A stretch of 64,000 nucleotides of DNA from Pseudoalteromonas luteoviolacea (GCF_000814765.1 NZ_JWIC01000004.1:806001-870000), one strand, 5' to 3'; positions 17,687 through 26,777 are shown, counted from the first letter of the stretch. The notes: generated by a model from the sequence alone, not told the origin. Made by a program: numbers and translations.

Positions 17687-18841
17687 TTAAATCGGGTCAA
17701 CCGCTTTGAGCGATTCACTTTGATAACAGCCTAGTATTCTCACCGTCTGAGTATGCTCTTTGAGCGCTTCAAGTGCTTTTTGCACTTGTGGGTCAGCAAT
17801 GTTTGCTTGAAGGTCAACATAAAATACTTCCTCCCAGGGGTTGCCTGGCACGGGGCGTGATTCTAGTTTTGTCATATTGATACTGTTTTCTTTAAATACC
17901 ATTAATGCATCCGCGAGTGAGCCCACATGTTGTTTGGTTGCCATAATAAGGCTCGTCTTAGTTGGTATTTGAGTCGAGACTTGCAGTGGCTTTCTTGCAA
18001 CGACAATAAAGCGGCTATGGTTTTCAGCCTGATTAGCCAGTTCACTTTTAATGACTTCTAAGCCTTGAGAGCGCCCTGCTTGTGCTGAGCCTATAGCGGC
18101 ACTGTGATCACATTCACCAGCAAACTTAATTGCGCTAGAGGTCGAATCACAGCTTTCATGAACGACATCGGCTAGGCTTTGTAAGAAACGACTACATTGA
18201 GCAAATGGCTGTGGGTGAGCAAAGATTTTTTTCACATCTTTTAGCTCGATGCCAGGCTTTGCCAGCAAGCAATGTTCAACGCTATGTGTGACCTCTCCAA
18301 CGATAGACACTTGTGCATGTTGCATTAAATCAAATACTTCATTGATACTACCTGAGCTGGTATTTTCAATGGGGAGAATGCCAAAATCAGCTTTACCGTG
18401 TTCAACAGATGTTGTGATCTCTTCAAAAGATTGGCAACCGAGTTCGACGACTTTACCAGGACGGCGGCTAAAGTATTTGTGGCACGCCAATTGGCTATAA
18501 GAACCTTGCCCACCTAGATATGCTACGCGGTGGGTATCATTCACAGCATCTGGGTTTAAGCTCTTTTGCAGAAGTGCTTGTTGATTCAGCACCGAGTCTT
18601 CTAGTATGACTTGAAAAACGTTGTTGATGTAAAAAGGATCAAGGCCGAGCGATTTTCCATAACTGATTAACTTCTCTAGCAAAGCGAGTTCTCGCTCTTC
18701 ATCGCGGATAGGTTTGTTATTGTTGATCTTATACTCCAGTACTCCGTGGCTGATCCTTCTTCGTTTTGCCAGTAGCACCAGCAGTTCAGAGTCTATTTCG
18801 TTTATCTCTGTTCTTAATGCATTTAAAGTATCTTGCGTCAT
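17687..18841 (-). CDS. pheA: Bifunctional chorismate mutase / prephenate dehydratase (P-protein)
   Basis: PheA makes prephenate and dehydrates and decarboxylates it to phenylpyruvate. Residues 1-95 are the AroQ mutase, 104-285 the dehydratase (VAYLGGQGSYSQLA, PIENTSSGSINEVFDL), and 296-375 the ACT domain with VGSLADAL and ESRPVPGNPW for phenylalanine feedback. The usual catalytic TRF motif reads SRF (Ser276), a conservative change. I start at ATG 18841, which has GAGG seven bases upstream; the longer start at 18856 has no ribosome site. Expression should be controlled by the phe leader at 18863-18981. Confidence 0.97.
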   Translation of the reverse strand: MTQDTLNALRTEINEIDSELLVLLAKRRRISHGVLEYKINNNKPIRDEERELALLEKLISYGKSLGLDPFYINNVFQVILEDSVLNQQALLQKSLNPDAVNDTHRVAYLGGQGSYSQLACHKYFSRRPGKVVELGCQSFEEITTSVEHGKADFGILPIENTSSGSINEVFDLMQHAQVSIVGEVTHSVEHCLLAKPGIELKDVKKIFAHPQPFAQCSRFLQSLADVVHESCDSTSSAIKFAGECDHSAAIGSAQAGRSQGLEVIKSELANQAENHSRFIVVARKPLQVSTQIPTKTSLIMATKQHVGSLADALMVFKENSINMTKLESRPVPGNPWEEVFYVDLQANIADPQVQKALEALKEHTQTVRILGCYQSESLKAVDPI

Positions 18842-18862
18842 GGTCCTCACTCCCATTTTGCC

Positions 18863-18895
18863 AAAAAAAAAGCCCCCCAGATGTTGGGAGGCTTA
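18863..18895 (-). terminator. phe attenuator terminator with overlapping antiterminator strand
   Basis: On the minus strand AGCCTCCC (18893-18886) pairs with GGGGGGCT (18878-18871) and is followed by T8. The upstream strand also overlaps TAAGCCTC (18895-18888), which is perfectly complementary to GAGGCTTA (18929-18922), giving the alternative antiterminator. Confidence 0.85.
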
Positions 18896-18930
18896 GCTAT
18901 TCGTTTTTACGCGCAAACAGTTAAGCCTCT

Positions 18931-18981
18931 TCACCTAAAGAAGCTAAAAAAGAAAAAATAGCGGCGCGCAAAAAAGTTCAT
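18931..18981 (-). CDS. pheL: phe operon leader peptide
   Basis: An ATG at 18981 opens a 16-residue peptide, MNFFARRYFFFFSFFR, stopping at TGA 18933-18931. Eight of sixteen codons are Phe and one is Tyr, which is diagnostic of a transcription-attenuation leader. The 3' end overlaps RNA segment 1, AGCTTCTT (18945-18938), which pairs with AAGAGGCT (18931-18924). Ribosome stalling on Phe codons would free segment 2 to pair with segment 3 and prevent the terminator at 18863, so pheA is read when Phe-tRNA is scarce. The peptide itself is expected to have no other role. Confidence 0.88.
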   Translation of the reverse strand: MNFFARRYFFFFSFFR

Positions 18982-19016
18982 AATCTATTCAATTTGATAT
19001 TTCAGTGTTATCAATA

Positions 19017-19046
19017 TTATTAACACAGATATTAAGCCAATTACAA
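19017..19046 (-). promoter_or_regulatory. Candidate promoter of pheL-pheA
   Basis: On the minus strand TTGTAA (19046-19041) and TAATAA (19022-19017) are 18 bp apart. This would start the transcript near 19010, about 30 bases before pheL. Confidence 0.4.
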
Positions 19047-19151
19047 CAAGGTATTTTAAATTATACTATAAATGCATTGGCTACGATTTGTGTGATCTGA
19101 TATATTCAAGTCAATATATGAAAAAAAACATAACAGGGTAAAGAGTTTATC

Positions 19152-22130
19152 GTGGGCAATCGTCGTCCTCCTTCGCGTTTTGGTGCTAATTCTCTCAGTG
19201 TGAAATTATCAATTTTGATTTCCGCGGTGTGTGTCATTGCAGGTGTCTTTGCGGCTGCGTTGATGCTGAAGTCTGAAGAAAAGCACCTAGTTGAAGCCGA
19301 GTTTGTCCAATTGCATGATCTGAGTGAGCAGATGCTTCAGCAGTTTTCACAGTATTTAGAGCTCAAGAAGAATCTTGCACAACAGACCAATGTGGTGGTT
19401 TCAAAAGTGTTACTGCCTCTGCCCGATTCATCCATTGATATAGAGCTGCCTTTAGCCTCACTCGATGGTAAGGTGCATAGTGTCGCAGCAAACGGAATGT
19501 CTGCCGCATACATACTCAAAGATAAATTATCAGACGCTGAAAAAGCGTTATTTCAAAAGTCCGAAAAGCTGTGGAATACGCTCTCGCCTATTTTACTCCA
19601 AGACTTTTTCAACTTTTATATTTATACCACAGAGAACTTCGTACGCATTGCGCCTCCGAATTCAGTGCTGCTGGATAGTGCGCAAAACAGGCAGGCGAAT
19701 ATCCATGCCCAGCCACTTTTACGTGAAGAATTAAACCCAACCAGAGAAGCGGTTTGGTCAGACGTTCACCACGACCCGATATGGAATAAGTGGGTTGTCA
19801 GTATTCTCGTGCCGTTATATGAAGGCGATGTTTATCGAGGCTTTACAGGCAGTGATTTGGAATTAGAAACGTTATTGTCCCATTTGCCTAAACCTACCAA
19901 TGAACAGAGTTATATTATTTTTGATAAGCAGGGCAGAATTATATCAGCCCCTAACTTATTAACGCCCACCGAGCACCCTGAATTACAGGCAAAAGATGTA
20001 TTGCCCAAAGCCATTCAACGTGTTGTTGAGACTGCGCTTAAAGTTAATTTACCTAGCTATCAGGATGAATTTATTTATGATAAAGCAGGGCATATTGCCA
20101 ATATTATCCACCTAGGAGAGCTTGATTGGTATGTAGGCATGTATAAACGCAGGGATACGGCTTTGTATGCGCTCGAGGAGCTCAAGGTTAAATTTTTTGG
20201 GCTTTTTGTCTTGTATGCTGGGTTCGTAGCCATGTTGCTACACCAAGTAATTTACCACCTGATTTTAAAGCGTATTAACCAACTGGTTAAAGTTTTAATC
20301 AGCTTCGGTCGAGGGCAGTGGGACCACCCTAAGTTAACTGACAGTGACGATGAAATCGGGCTCTTAAATGCGTCATTCAATGACATGAGTGACGATATTA
20401 AAAAGTTGGTCAATGGCTTAAACCAACGCATCAGTGAGAAGGAAATAGCCGAAAAAGCTGCTAATCGCCTCTCCAAAGCGGTTGCATTTTCGGGCACTGG
20501 TGTGGTGATCACCAACGAACGCTTTAAGATAGAATACGTCAATCCAAAAATGGTCGAGATGACGGGGTTCCCAGAGTCACATTTCTTAGATTCTCCTCTG
20601 CTAGGTATTATTTCCAACGAGATGGCCATTTTAATTGATGATATTGACTTTGATTTGAAAAGCCGTAATTACTGGCGTGGAGACACATTGCTGCAAAGCA
20701 GTAACAACGACCAAATTTGGGTTAGTTTGAGCATATCGCCAATTCGTGAAAATGGCGGAAGGATTTCAAGCTATGTCGCCTCAGCACAGGATATTTCCTT
20801 TGTTAAAGAAAGCCAGAGGAAAATGGAAGAACTAGCATACTTTGACACGTTAACGGGGTTAGCAAATCGCACTTTCTTCCGCATGCAATTGAGAAAGTCT
20901 ATGGCGCTGGCGTCTCGGGGTCATTACGCATTTGCACTGTTTTATTTCGACTTGGATGAGTTTAAGCGCATCAATGATACGCTCGGACATGATGCTGGTG
21001 ATAGGCTGTTAGTTGAGGTTGCAGATAGGCTCAAGCAAAGGTTAAGAGCTGAGGACACGATTGCTCGGTTAGGGGGAGATGAATTTGCTGTATTGTTAAG
21101 CGGGATCAGCACACGTGATAATGCGATGGATGTAGCACATACGATTCAAAAAACGCTTAGTCAGCCAATTTTATTAGGCAATAATGAAGTGATTGTCAGT
21201 GCCAGTATTGGCATTACGCTTGCCCCATTTGACAGTCAAGAAGAAGAGCAGTTGCTTAAACATGCCGATTTGGCAATGTATGAAGCAAAAGCAAAAGGTC
21301 GAAATACGTTCCATTTTTATTCACAAGAGTTAAATGCTGCGGCAAATGAGCGGTTACACATTGAAAATGAACTAAGGCAAGCGATCAAAAGCCAACAATT
21401 CTCTTTACAGTATCAACCCCAGATAGATAGTCGGACTGGAAAAATACTGGGCTATGAAGCCTTAATAAGATGGAAGCACCCGACTGAAGGCAATATTCCG
21501 CCAACAAAGTTTATCCCCATTGCAGAAGCGACAGGTTTAATCGTTGAAATTGGCACTTGGGTGTTAAAGGAAGCATGTCGCTTTTCGGCGGTGCTTAAAT
21601 CTAAAGGGTGTACCGCGGATATTGCGATAAACCTTTCGGCCCGTCAATTTAAAGATGCAAATTTAATTGACACTATTTCGCAAACATTGAGTGAAGTAGG
21701 TCTTTCACCTTCCATGTTACATCTCGAGCTGACGGAAAGTATGCTTATGGGCGATGTGGAAGCGGCAATAGAGCAACTGAAAGAGATGAAAAAGCTAGGC
21801 GTCTCTTTATCTATTGATGACTTTGGTACAGGGTATTCATCCTTGAGTTATTTGAAACGTTTTCCTGTTGATGTGTTGAAAGTGGATAGGTCATTTGTAA
21901 AAGATATTCCGCAAGATACAAACGACATGGAAATAACCGCTGCAATTATTGCTATGGCACAAAAGCTGAGTATGAAAGTGGTTGCTGAAGGGGTCGAAAC
22001 AGCCGAGCAGGTTGCGTTTTTACAGAGAAATAACTGCCATATTGTACAGGGCTACTATTATAGTGCCCCCCTTACTGAGGAAGGGGTGTTTGCTCAAAAG
22101 CCAGAAATAATGAAAGCTGCAGGGAGTTAA
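19152..22130 (+). CDS. Cache-HAMP-PAS-GGDEF-EAL cyclic-di-GMP signalling protein
   Basis: The 992-residue inner-membrane protein runs: membrane segment at about 14-34, periplasmic dCache-like sensor to about 340, second membrane segment 347-368, HAMP to about 420, PAS at about 440-555, GGDEF with intact RLGGDEFAVLL near 640, and EAL with YEALIRWKHP near 767 plus DDFGTGYSSL. Both catalytic motifs look complete, so it could make and break cyclic-di-GMP. It probably senses a small extracellular ligand that I cannot name. The start is GTG with GGTAAAG upstream; its stop codon overlaps that of convergent yciH. Confidence 0.92.
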   Translation: MGNRRPPSRFGANSLSVKLSILISAVCVIAGVFAAALMLKSEEKHLVEAEFVQLHDLSEQMLQQFSQYLELKKNLAQQTNVVVSKVLLPLPDSSIDIELPLASLDGKVHSVAANGMSAAYILKDKLSDAEKALFQKSEKLWNTLSPILLQDFFNFYIYTTENFVRIAPPNSVLLDSAQNRQANIHAQPLLREELNPTREAVWSDVHHDPIWNKWVVSILVPLYEGDVYRGFTGSDLELETLLSHLPKPTNEQSYIIFDKQGRIISAPNLLTPTEHPELQAKDVLPKAIQRVVETALKVNLPSYQDEFIYDKAGHIANIIHLGELDWYVGMYKRRDTALYALEELKVKFFGLFVLYAGFVAMLLHQVIYHLILKRINQLVKVLISFGRGQWDHPKLTDSDDEIGLLNASFNDMSDDIKKLVNGLNQRISEKEIAEKAANRLSKAVAFSGTGVVITNERFKIEYVNPKMVEMTGFPESHFLDSPLLGIISNEMAILIDDIDFDLKSRNYWRGDTLLQSSNNDQIWVSLSISPIRENGGRISSYVASAQDISFVKESQRKMEELAYFDTLTGLANRTFFRMQLRKSMALASRGHYAFALFYFDLDEFKRINDTLGHDAGDRLLVEVADRLKQRLRAEDTIARLGGDEFAVLLSGISTRDNAMDVAHTIQKTLSQPILLGNNEVIVSASIGITLAPFDSQEEEQLLKHADLAMYEAKAKGRNTFHFYSQELNAAANERLHIENELRQAIKSQQFSLQYQPQIDSRTGKILGYEALIRWKHPTEGNIPPTKFIPIAEATGLIVEIGTWVLKEACRFSAVLKSKGCTADIAINLSARQFKDANLIDTISQTLSEVGLSPSMLHLELTESMLMGDVEAAIEQLKEMKKLGVSLSIDDFGTGYSSLSYLKRFPVDVLKVDRSFVKDIPQDTNDMEITAAIIAMAQKLSMKVVAEGVETAEQVAFLQRNNCHIVQGYYYSAPLTEEGVFAQKPEIMKAAGS

Positions 22131-22456
22131 CCCCCTGCGATTTTCACTTTAAACCCTTGTGAGACAAGCAAGCCTTTGAGTTTCTCTCGGTCATCCCCTT
22201 GAATTTCAATCACGCCTTCTTTGACTGCGCCACCTTGGCCCATCTTACTTTTTAGCTGTTTAGCTAATTTCTTTAGATCGTGTTCAGCAGGATCAATGCC
22301 GACGACCAGCATAACGCCTTTTCCTTTTCGCCCCTTGGTTTGACGCTCGATACGAATATGACCATCTTTAAAAAGCTTCACTTCTTGCTGCGGCTGTTCG
22401 TCTTCTGGTTTAATTCGACCCAGCTCGGTAGAATACACTAAACGACCATCTGACAT
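22127..22456 (-). CDS. yciH: SUI1/eIF1-like translation factor YciH
   Basis: The 109-residue protein contains the eIF1/SUI1 fold (GRKGKGVMLVVGIDPAEHDLKKLAKQLKSKMGQGGAVKEG, EIQGDDREKLKGLL), which binds the 30S platform and, in E. coli, discriminates against wrong initiation complexes. Length and the GxGxxVKEG-type loop are typical. The stop overlaps the convergent GGDEF-EAL gene within TTAA and no terminator hairpin separates them. Confidence 0.9.
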   Translation of the reverse strand: MSDGRLVYSTELGRIKPEDEQPQQEVKLFKDGHIRIERQTKGRKGKGVMLVVGIDPAEHDLKKLAKQLKSKMGQGGAVKEGVIEIQGDDREKLKGLLVSQGFKVKIAGG

Positions 22457-22601
22457 TGTTCACTCCAAACTAGTTACATTATTTTGGATACTAACAAAAA
22501 GTGTTTTATGTCGTTATATTTTTTTGGCGAAATTACGTAATCCGATTATATTTAAAACATAAAGATGGATAACAATACTAAATTTAGAGTAGGAGCTTGC
22601 A

Positions 22602-22907
22602 ATGAGCCTGAGCAAAAATGCTTCAGCTGACGGAAAGACTTTAACAATTCAGATTAAAGGGAAGTTTGACTTCAATTTAGTACAATCATTTCGCCAAGCT
22701 TATGCTGAAGTGAATGATGAAACCGAGAAAGTCGTTGTTGATTTGCGAGATACAGATTATATGGATAGCTCGGCACTCGGTATGTTGTTAAATATGAAGA
22801 AGACGCTCGGAGATTCAGTGGGCAGCATTCAAATTAGCAATTGCCGGCCACAATTGAAAAAGATATTGCAAATTTCAAGATTTGATAAAAAATTTGAAAT
22901 TGATTAG
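22602..22907 (+). CDS. STAS-domain anti-sigma factor antagonist (CrsA/HsbA type)
   Basis: The 101-residue single STAS domain has the phospho-acceptor motif DTDYMDSSALGML, with Ser57 corresponding to the SpoIIAA phosphoserine. Dephosphorylated forms of such proteins bind an anti-sigma or other partner and release its target. It is followed 15 bp downstream by a REC-PP2C-HATPase protein, the arrangement of CrsA/CrsR in Shewanella and HsbA/HsbR in Pseudomonas. A strong TAGGAG site precedes the ATG. The downstream target cannot be read from the sequence. Confidence 0.87.
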   Translation: MSLSKNASADGKTLTIQIKGKFDFNLVQSFRQAYAEVNDETEKVVVDLRDTDYMDSSALGMLLNMKKTLGDSVGSIQISNCRPQLKKILQISRFDKKFEID

Positions 22908-22922
22908 CAGAGCTTAATTAGC

Positions 22923-24572
22923 ATGCTTATTTTAGTGGTTGATGATCAACCCCTCAACTGCAGGTTGCTGACGGCAATGCTTGAGCAGCAGCATTATGAT
23001 GTCTTGGTTGCCAATAACGGCCAAGAGGCGTTGGCGCTATTGCATCAGCATGAGGTTGATATTGTCCTGTTGGATGTGATGATGCCAGTAATGAATGGCT
23101 TCGAGACCGCACCAAAAATTAAAGAATACGCAGGTGATGTGTATTTACCCATCATTTTTATCACCGCGCTTGAAGATCATGCCAGCTTTGAGAAGTGCTT
23201 AAGAGTTGGCGGGGATGACTTTATTCATAAGCCTTTTGACAGAATTATTCTCTCAGCAAAGATCCGTGCTCATGCTCGGACCAGGAAGCTGAGTAAAGAA
23301 GCTCATGAACAAAAAAAGCAGTTGGAATACCACTACAACCAAACAGAACGAGAGCATGAGATTGTTGAACATATCTTCCGTAATGCGCTCTCAGGACAAG
23401 AAAGGTTTGATAGACTCTGTGACTTTCACTTGTCCCCAGCATCTATGTTTAATGGTGATATGTTCCTTATGGCAAAAAGCCCGATTGGCGGGTTTTACTG
23501 TTTACTAGGCGACTTTACCGGTCATGGTCTTGCAGCAGCGGTAGGCGCGCTGCCGGCATCGAGAATTTTCTACACGATGGTGCAAAAGGGCATGGCTGTC
23601 GGAGATATCGCGACGGAGTTAAACAGCTCCCTTTATACTTTATTACCAGGTCATATGTTCTGTGCAGCTGCGATCATAGAACTGAGCTCTTCGGGAAAAA
23701 ATATTTCTGCTTGGCTTGGAGGACTCCCTGATGTGTATTTGGTCAATGAGGGGGGGCGTGTTTTAAAAACCGTGGAGTCTCAACACATGGCTCTGGGGAT
23801 TTTAGATGACGATGAGTTCGAAAGAACGATTTTACATTTTGAAGTTGATAGAGGTACACGTCTGGTCATGGCGACAGACGGCATTATTGAAAGTGAAGGG
23901 CCGGATGGCGAAATGTTTGGTGAAGGGCGGTTTATAGACACGTTGCAAAGTACACCGTCCATTACGACGCAGGATGTGATCGATAATGTGAGAAACTACG
24001 CACAGCATGCTGAACAGCAAGATGATTTAAGTATTGCGATTATCAATTGTTTGCCAGCTGATGCTGAGCAGTCAGGTGAAACGCATTATTCCTCCTTACC
24101 TTTTGAAGTCGCGGTCTCTTTGGACGCTGAACAAATGAAAATGACAGATCCAGTCCTAGAAGTGGTGAATGTGCTTAGCAATGTGGAAGGTGTGGATGCG
24201 CATCGCTCGAATATATTTCTCTTATTGTCTGAGGCATACAATAACTCTTTGGATCATGGCGTGTTGGGGATCAGTTCAGAGTTAAAAAATCAAGAAGATG
24301 GGTTTTTGGAGTACTACACACAGCGTGCTGAAGCATTGTCTAAGCTCACTGAAGCATCTATTGAGATTGCGGCTATTTATAGTCCCGAAAAGCGTTTAAT
24401 TACGTTTGATATCAAAGACTCAGGCAGAGGCTTTTCTCAACCTGAGTTACCAAGTGATAGTACATTATCTAATGAACATGGGCGGGGTGTTCAGTTGTTG
24501 TCAGAAATAGCAGACAGCGTCAGCTACAACCGAATTGGCAATGAAGTTAAATTGGTGTATTCGCTCGATTAG
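22923..24572 (+). CDS. Response regulator with PP2C phosphatase and RsbW-like kinase domains (CrsR/HsbR type)
   Basis: The 549-residue protein has a receiver domain (VVDDQP, acceptor Asp51 in VLLDVMMP, then HKPF), a linker helix, a SpoIIE/PP2C phosphatase at about 165-375 (LLGDFTGHGLAAAVGAL, MATDGIIESEGPDGEMFGEG) and a C-terminal GHKL ATPase with N box EAYNNSLDHG near 436 and DSGRGF near 499. It should both dephosphorylate and phosphorylate the STAS protein encoded just upstream, with the receiver choosing the direction. It is cytoplasmic. The cognate histidine kinase is not in the window. Confidence 0.9.
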   Translation: MLILVVDDQPLNCRLLTAMLEQQHYDVLVANNGQEALALLHQHEVDIVLLDVMMPVMNGFETAPKIKEYAGDVYLPIIFITALEDHASFEKCLRVGGDDFIHKPFDRIILSAKIRAHARTRKLSKEAHEQKKQLEYHYNQTEREHEIVEHIFRNALSGQERFDRLCDFHLSPASMFNGDMFLMAKSPIGGFYCLLGDFTGHGLAAAVGALPASRIFYTMVQKGMAVGDIATELNSSLYTLLPGHMFCAAAIIELSSSGKNISAWLGGLPDVYLVNEGGRVLKTVESQHMALGILDDDEFERTILHFEVDRGTRLVMATDGIIESEGPDGEMFGEGRFIDTLQSTPSITTQDVIDNVRNYAQHAEQQDDLSIAIINCLPADAEQSGETHYSSLPFEVAVSLDAEQMKMTDPVLEVVNVLSNVEGVDAHRSNIFLLLSEAYNNSLDHGVLGISSELKNQEDGFLEYYTQRAEALSKLTEASIEIAAIYSPEKRLITFDIKDSGRGFSQPELPSDSTLSNEHGRGVQLLSEIADSVSYNRIGNEVKLVYSLD

Positions 24573-24724
24573 TTATTAAGTCTCAATTACTTCTTTATAT
24601 TGAAATTCTTTTACGACATTCCCTTTCTTTTATATTCAATAGCAAAAAACATGTGTGTTTCTATAGTCAAAGAGACATTTGCGTGTTAAATTGCGTTTAG
24701 ATATATAGATGTTTGGATGGCTAA

Positions 24725-25384
24725 ATGATTTCTGCATACTTGGATAAAACACAAACTTCCCTTGACCATACACTTGTTCAACTACAGCTTGATGCACTAG
24801 ATTCTTATTTGGCATCACATCAAGCTCAGACGATCTGGTCTTATCAAATACCAGAACTCGGCGAGGGGGGAAGTTGTAGTTTGTTTGGTCATTTACAAGA
24901 CACACCATTTGAATTGGGCACGATCATAGAGAGAACGCAAGAAAATGACGTTTTACTGTCTAAGCTTCAAGCAATCGTCGAGTTTGTGACGAATAAAACG
25001 GGTGTAGAATGGTTTGGAATTTATCAGTCAAGACAAGTTGACGGTGAGCAACAATTGCTTAAGCTTGCGTACAATGGTGCACCTAGTCGTCCATTATTCC
25101 CCATCAATGAGCAGTTTGCGGCAACATCCAATAATATTCAGACGGTACTTTCTGAAAAATCTCGTATTATCAATAATATTCCCGAATATATTGCACAGGG
25201 TGGTGAATACTATACCTGTGATCCAAAAGTACAGGCAGAGGTCTGCTTACCGTTATTAGATGACAAGCTTGATTGTGTTGGGATCATTGATGCAGAAGCA
25301 TTTAGTAAAGACTTTTTTACTGCTGACAATTTATCTGTACTTGCTGCGGCTTGCATGAAAATAACGCATTACCTTCCCGAGTAA
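24725..25384 (+). CDS. GAF-domain protein
   Basis: The 219-residue protein has an N-terminal helical region of about 70 residues and then a GAF domain (VTNKTGVEWFGIYQSR to VCLPLLDDKLDCVGIIDAEAFSKDFFTADNL). The stretch YTCDPKVQAEVCLPL resembles the cysteine-bearing loop of free methionine-(R)-sulfoxide reductases, but the other cysteines of that enzyme are not clearly placed. It has no output domain. It follows the partner-switching pair by 152 bp and may be a separate transcription unit. Function is unknown beyond ligand or redox sensing. Confidence 0.75.
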   Translation: MISAYLDKTQTSLDHTLVQLQLDALDSYLASHQAQTIWSYQIPELGEGGSCSLFGHLQDTPFELGTIIERTQENDVLLSKLQAIVEFVTNKTGVEWFGIYQSRQVDGEQQLLKLAYNGAPSRPLFPINEQFAATSNNIQTVLSEKSRIINNIPEYIAQGGEYYTCDPKVQAEVCLPLLDDKLDCVGIIDAEAFSKDFFTADNLSVLAAACMKITHYLPE

Positions 25385-25559
25385 CAAGGCTCGTGTTCTT
25401 GTTAAATTGTGTTAGTATTATGGCAACTATAACCCCCACAATTGCTGCGTAATATTGAGTTAAATACTTAGATAAATAGAGGCGAGCTTACAATAGTGTG
25501 GGCAACTTTTCGTCTTTTTTAATTTTGTGCGTATCAGTTTTAATAGGAATAAAATACAC

Positions 25560-26753
25560 ATGTTTTCAGAACTAAAACCATTACCAACAGATCCTATTTT
25601 GGGCCTAATGGCAGCTTATAAGCAAGACGATAACCCTAACAAAATTGATTTAGGTGTTGGTGTATATAAAGATGAGCAGGGTGCTACGCCAGTTTTAAAA
25701 GCGGTTAAAAAAGCAGAAGCATTTCGTTTAGAAAATGAAACAACAAAATCGTATATTGGGTTAGCAGGTAATTTAGATTTCTGTACAAAGATGGAGCAGT
25801 TGCTATTGAGCGACAGCCATACAACATTACTTGCCAATCGCGTTCGTACGGCCCAAACACCAGGTGGAACAGGTTCATTGCGTGTTGCGGCTGAATTCAT
25901 CAAGCGTTGTAACAAAGATGCGACAGTATGGGTAACTACCCCAACATGGGCAAACCACATTAGTTTGTTTGAAGCGGCTGGCTTAACGGTAAAAGAATAT
26001 CCGTACTACGATTATGAAAACAAAGGCCTGCTTTTTGATGAGATGATTGACACATTGAAGCAAGTACCTAAAGGCGATGTTGTTTTAGTGCATGCGTGTT
26101 GTCATAACCCAAGTGGTATGGACCTCAATGCAGAGCAGTGGCAAATTTTCGCAGATCTTGCTAAAGAAGTAGGCTTCACGCCATTAGTAGATATTGCATA
26201 TCAGGGCTTTGGTACTAGCTTAGACGAAGATGCAAACGGTCTTCGTTTATTGGCTCAGACAGTAGAAGAGATGATTATCTGTTCTTCATGCTCTAAAAAT
26301 TTCGGTCTTTACCGTGAACGAATTGGCGCATGTTCAATCATTTCAAAAGACGCTGCGAATGCGGATGTTGCAAATTCAGTATTGTTAAGCGTTGTTCGTA
26401 GCATTTATTCAATGCCACCTGCACATGGTGCTGATATTGTAAATACGATTCTATCGAGTGATGAATTAACGCAGCAGTGGCATCAAGAGCTTGCTGAGAT
26501 GCGTGATCGTATTAATGGTCTTCGTAGCCTTGTTAAAGATAGCCTTGAGCAAAGAAACACAGGTCATGACTTCTCTTTCATTGAACGTCAGCATGGTATG
26601 TTCTCTTTCTTAGGTATTAATAAAGCGCAAATTGATCGTCTTCGTGAAGAGTATTCAATTTATATTGTGGGCTCTAGCCGTGTAAATGTTGCGGGCATTA
26701 GTCACAGCAATATTGATTATTTTGCAGATGCAGTTGCTGCGGTATTAAAATAA
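25560..26753 (+). CDS. tyrB: Aromatic/aspartate aminotransferase, class I PLP-dependent
   Basis: The protein has the subgroup I-alpha aminotransferase pattern: GGTGSLRVAAEF, PTWANH, HACCHNPSG, DIAYQGFG and the PLP-lysine motif SSCSKNFGLYRERIG. The AspC/TyrB branch transfers amino groups between glutamate and aspartate, phenylalanine or tyrosine; the residues alone do not settle AspC against TyrB. It would complete the pathways from tyrA and pheA products. I start at ATG 25560 (TAGGA upstream) and not at 25527, giving 397 residues, as in the family. Confidence 0.88.
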   Translation: MFSELKPLPTDPILGLMAAYKQDDNPNKIDLGVGVYKDEQGATPVLKAVKKAEAFRLENETTKSYIGLAGNLDFCTKMEQLLLSDSHTTLLANRVRTAQTPGGTGSLRVAAEFIKRCNKDATVWVTTPTWANHISLFEAAGLTVKEYPYYDYENKGLLFDEMIDTLKQVPKGDVVLVHACCHNPSGMDLNAEQWQIFADLAKEVGFTPLVDIAYQGFGTSLDEDANGLRLLAQTVEEMIICSSCSKNFGLYRERIGACSIISKDAANADVANSVLLSVVRSIYSMPPAHGADIVNTILSSDELTQQWHQELAEMRDRINGLRSLVKDSLEQRNTGHDFSFIERQHGMFSFLGINKAQIDRLREEYSIYIVGSSRVNVAGISHSNIDYFADAVAAVLK

Positions 26754-26777
26754 TACTCAGCTGATTTAACGCAGACT

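Noticed and set aside
25385..25559. TyrR box before the aminotransferase gene (TGTTAA-N6-TTAGTA)
   Set aside because: Only 8 of 12 bases match at best and the second half is wrong, unlike the two boxes at tyrA.
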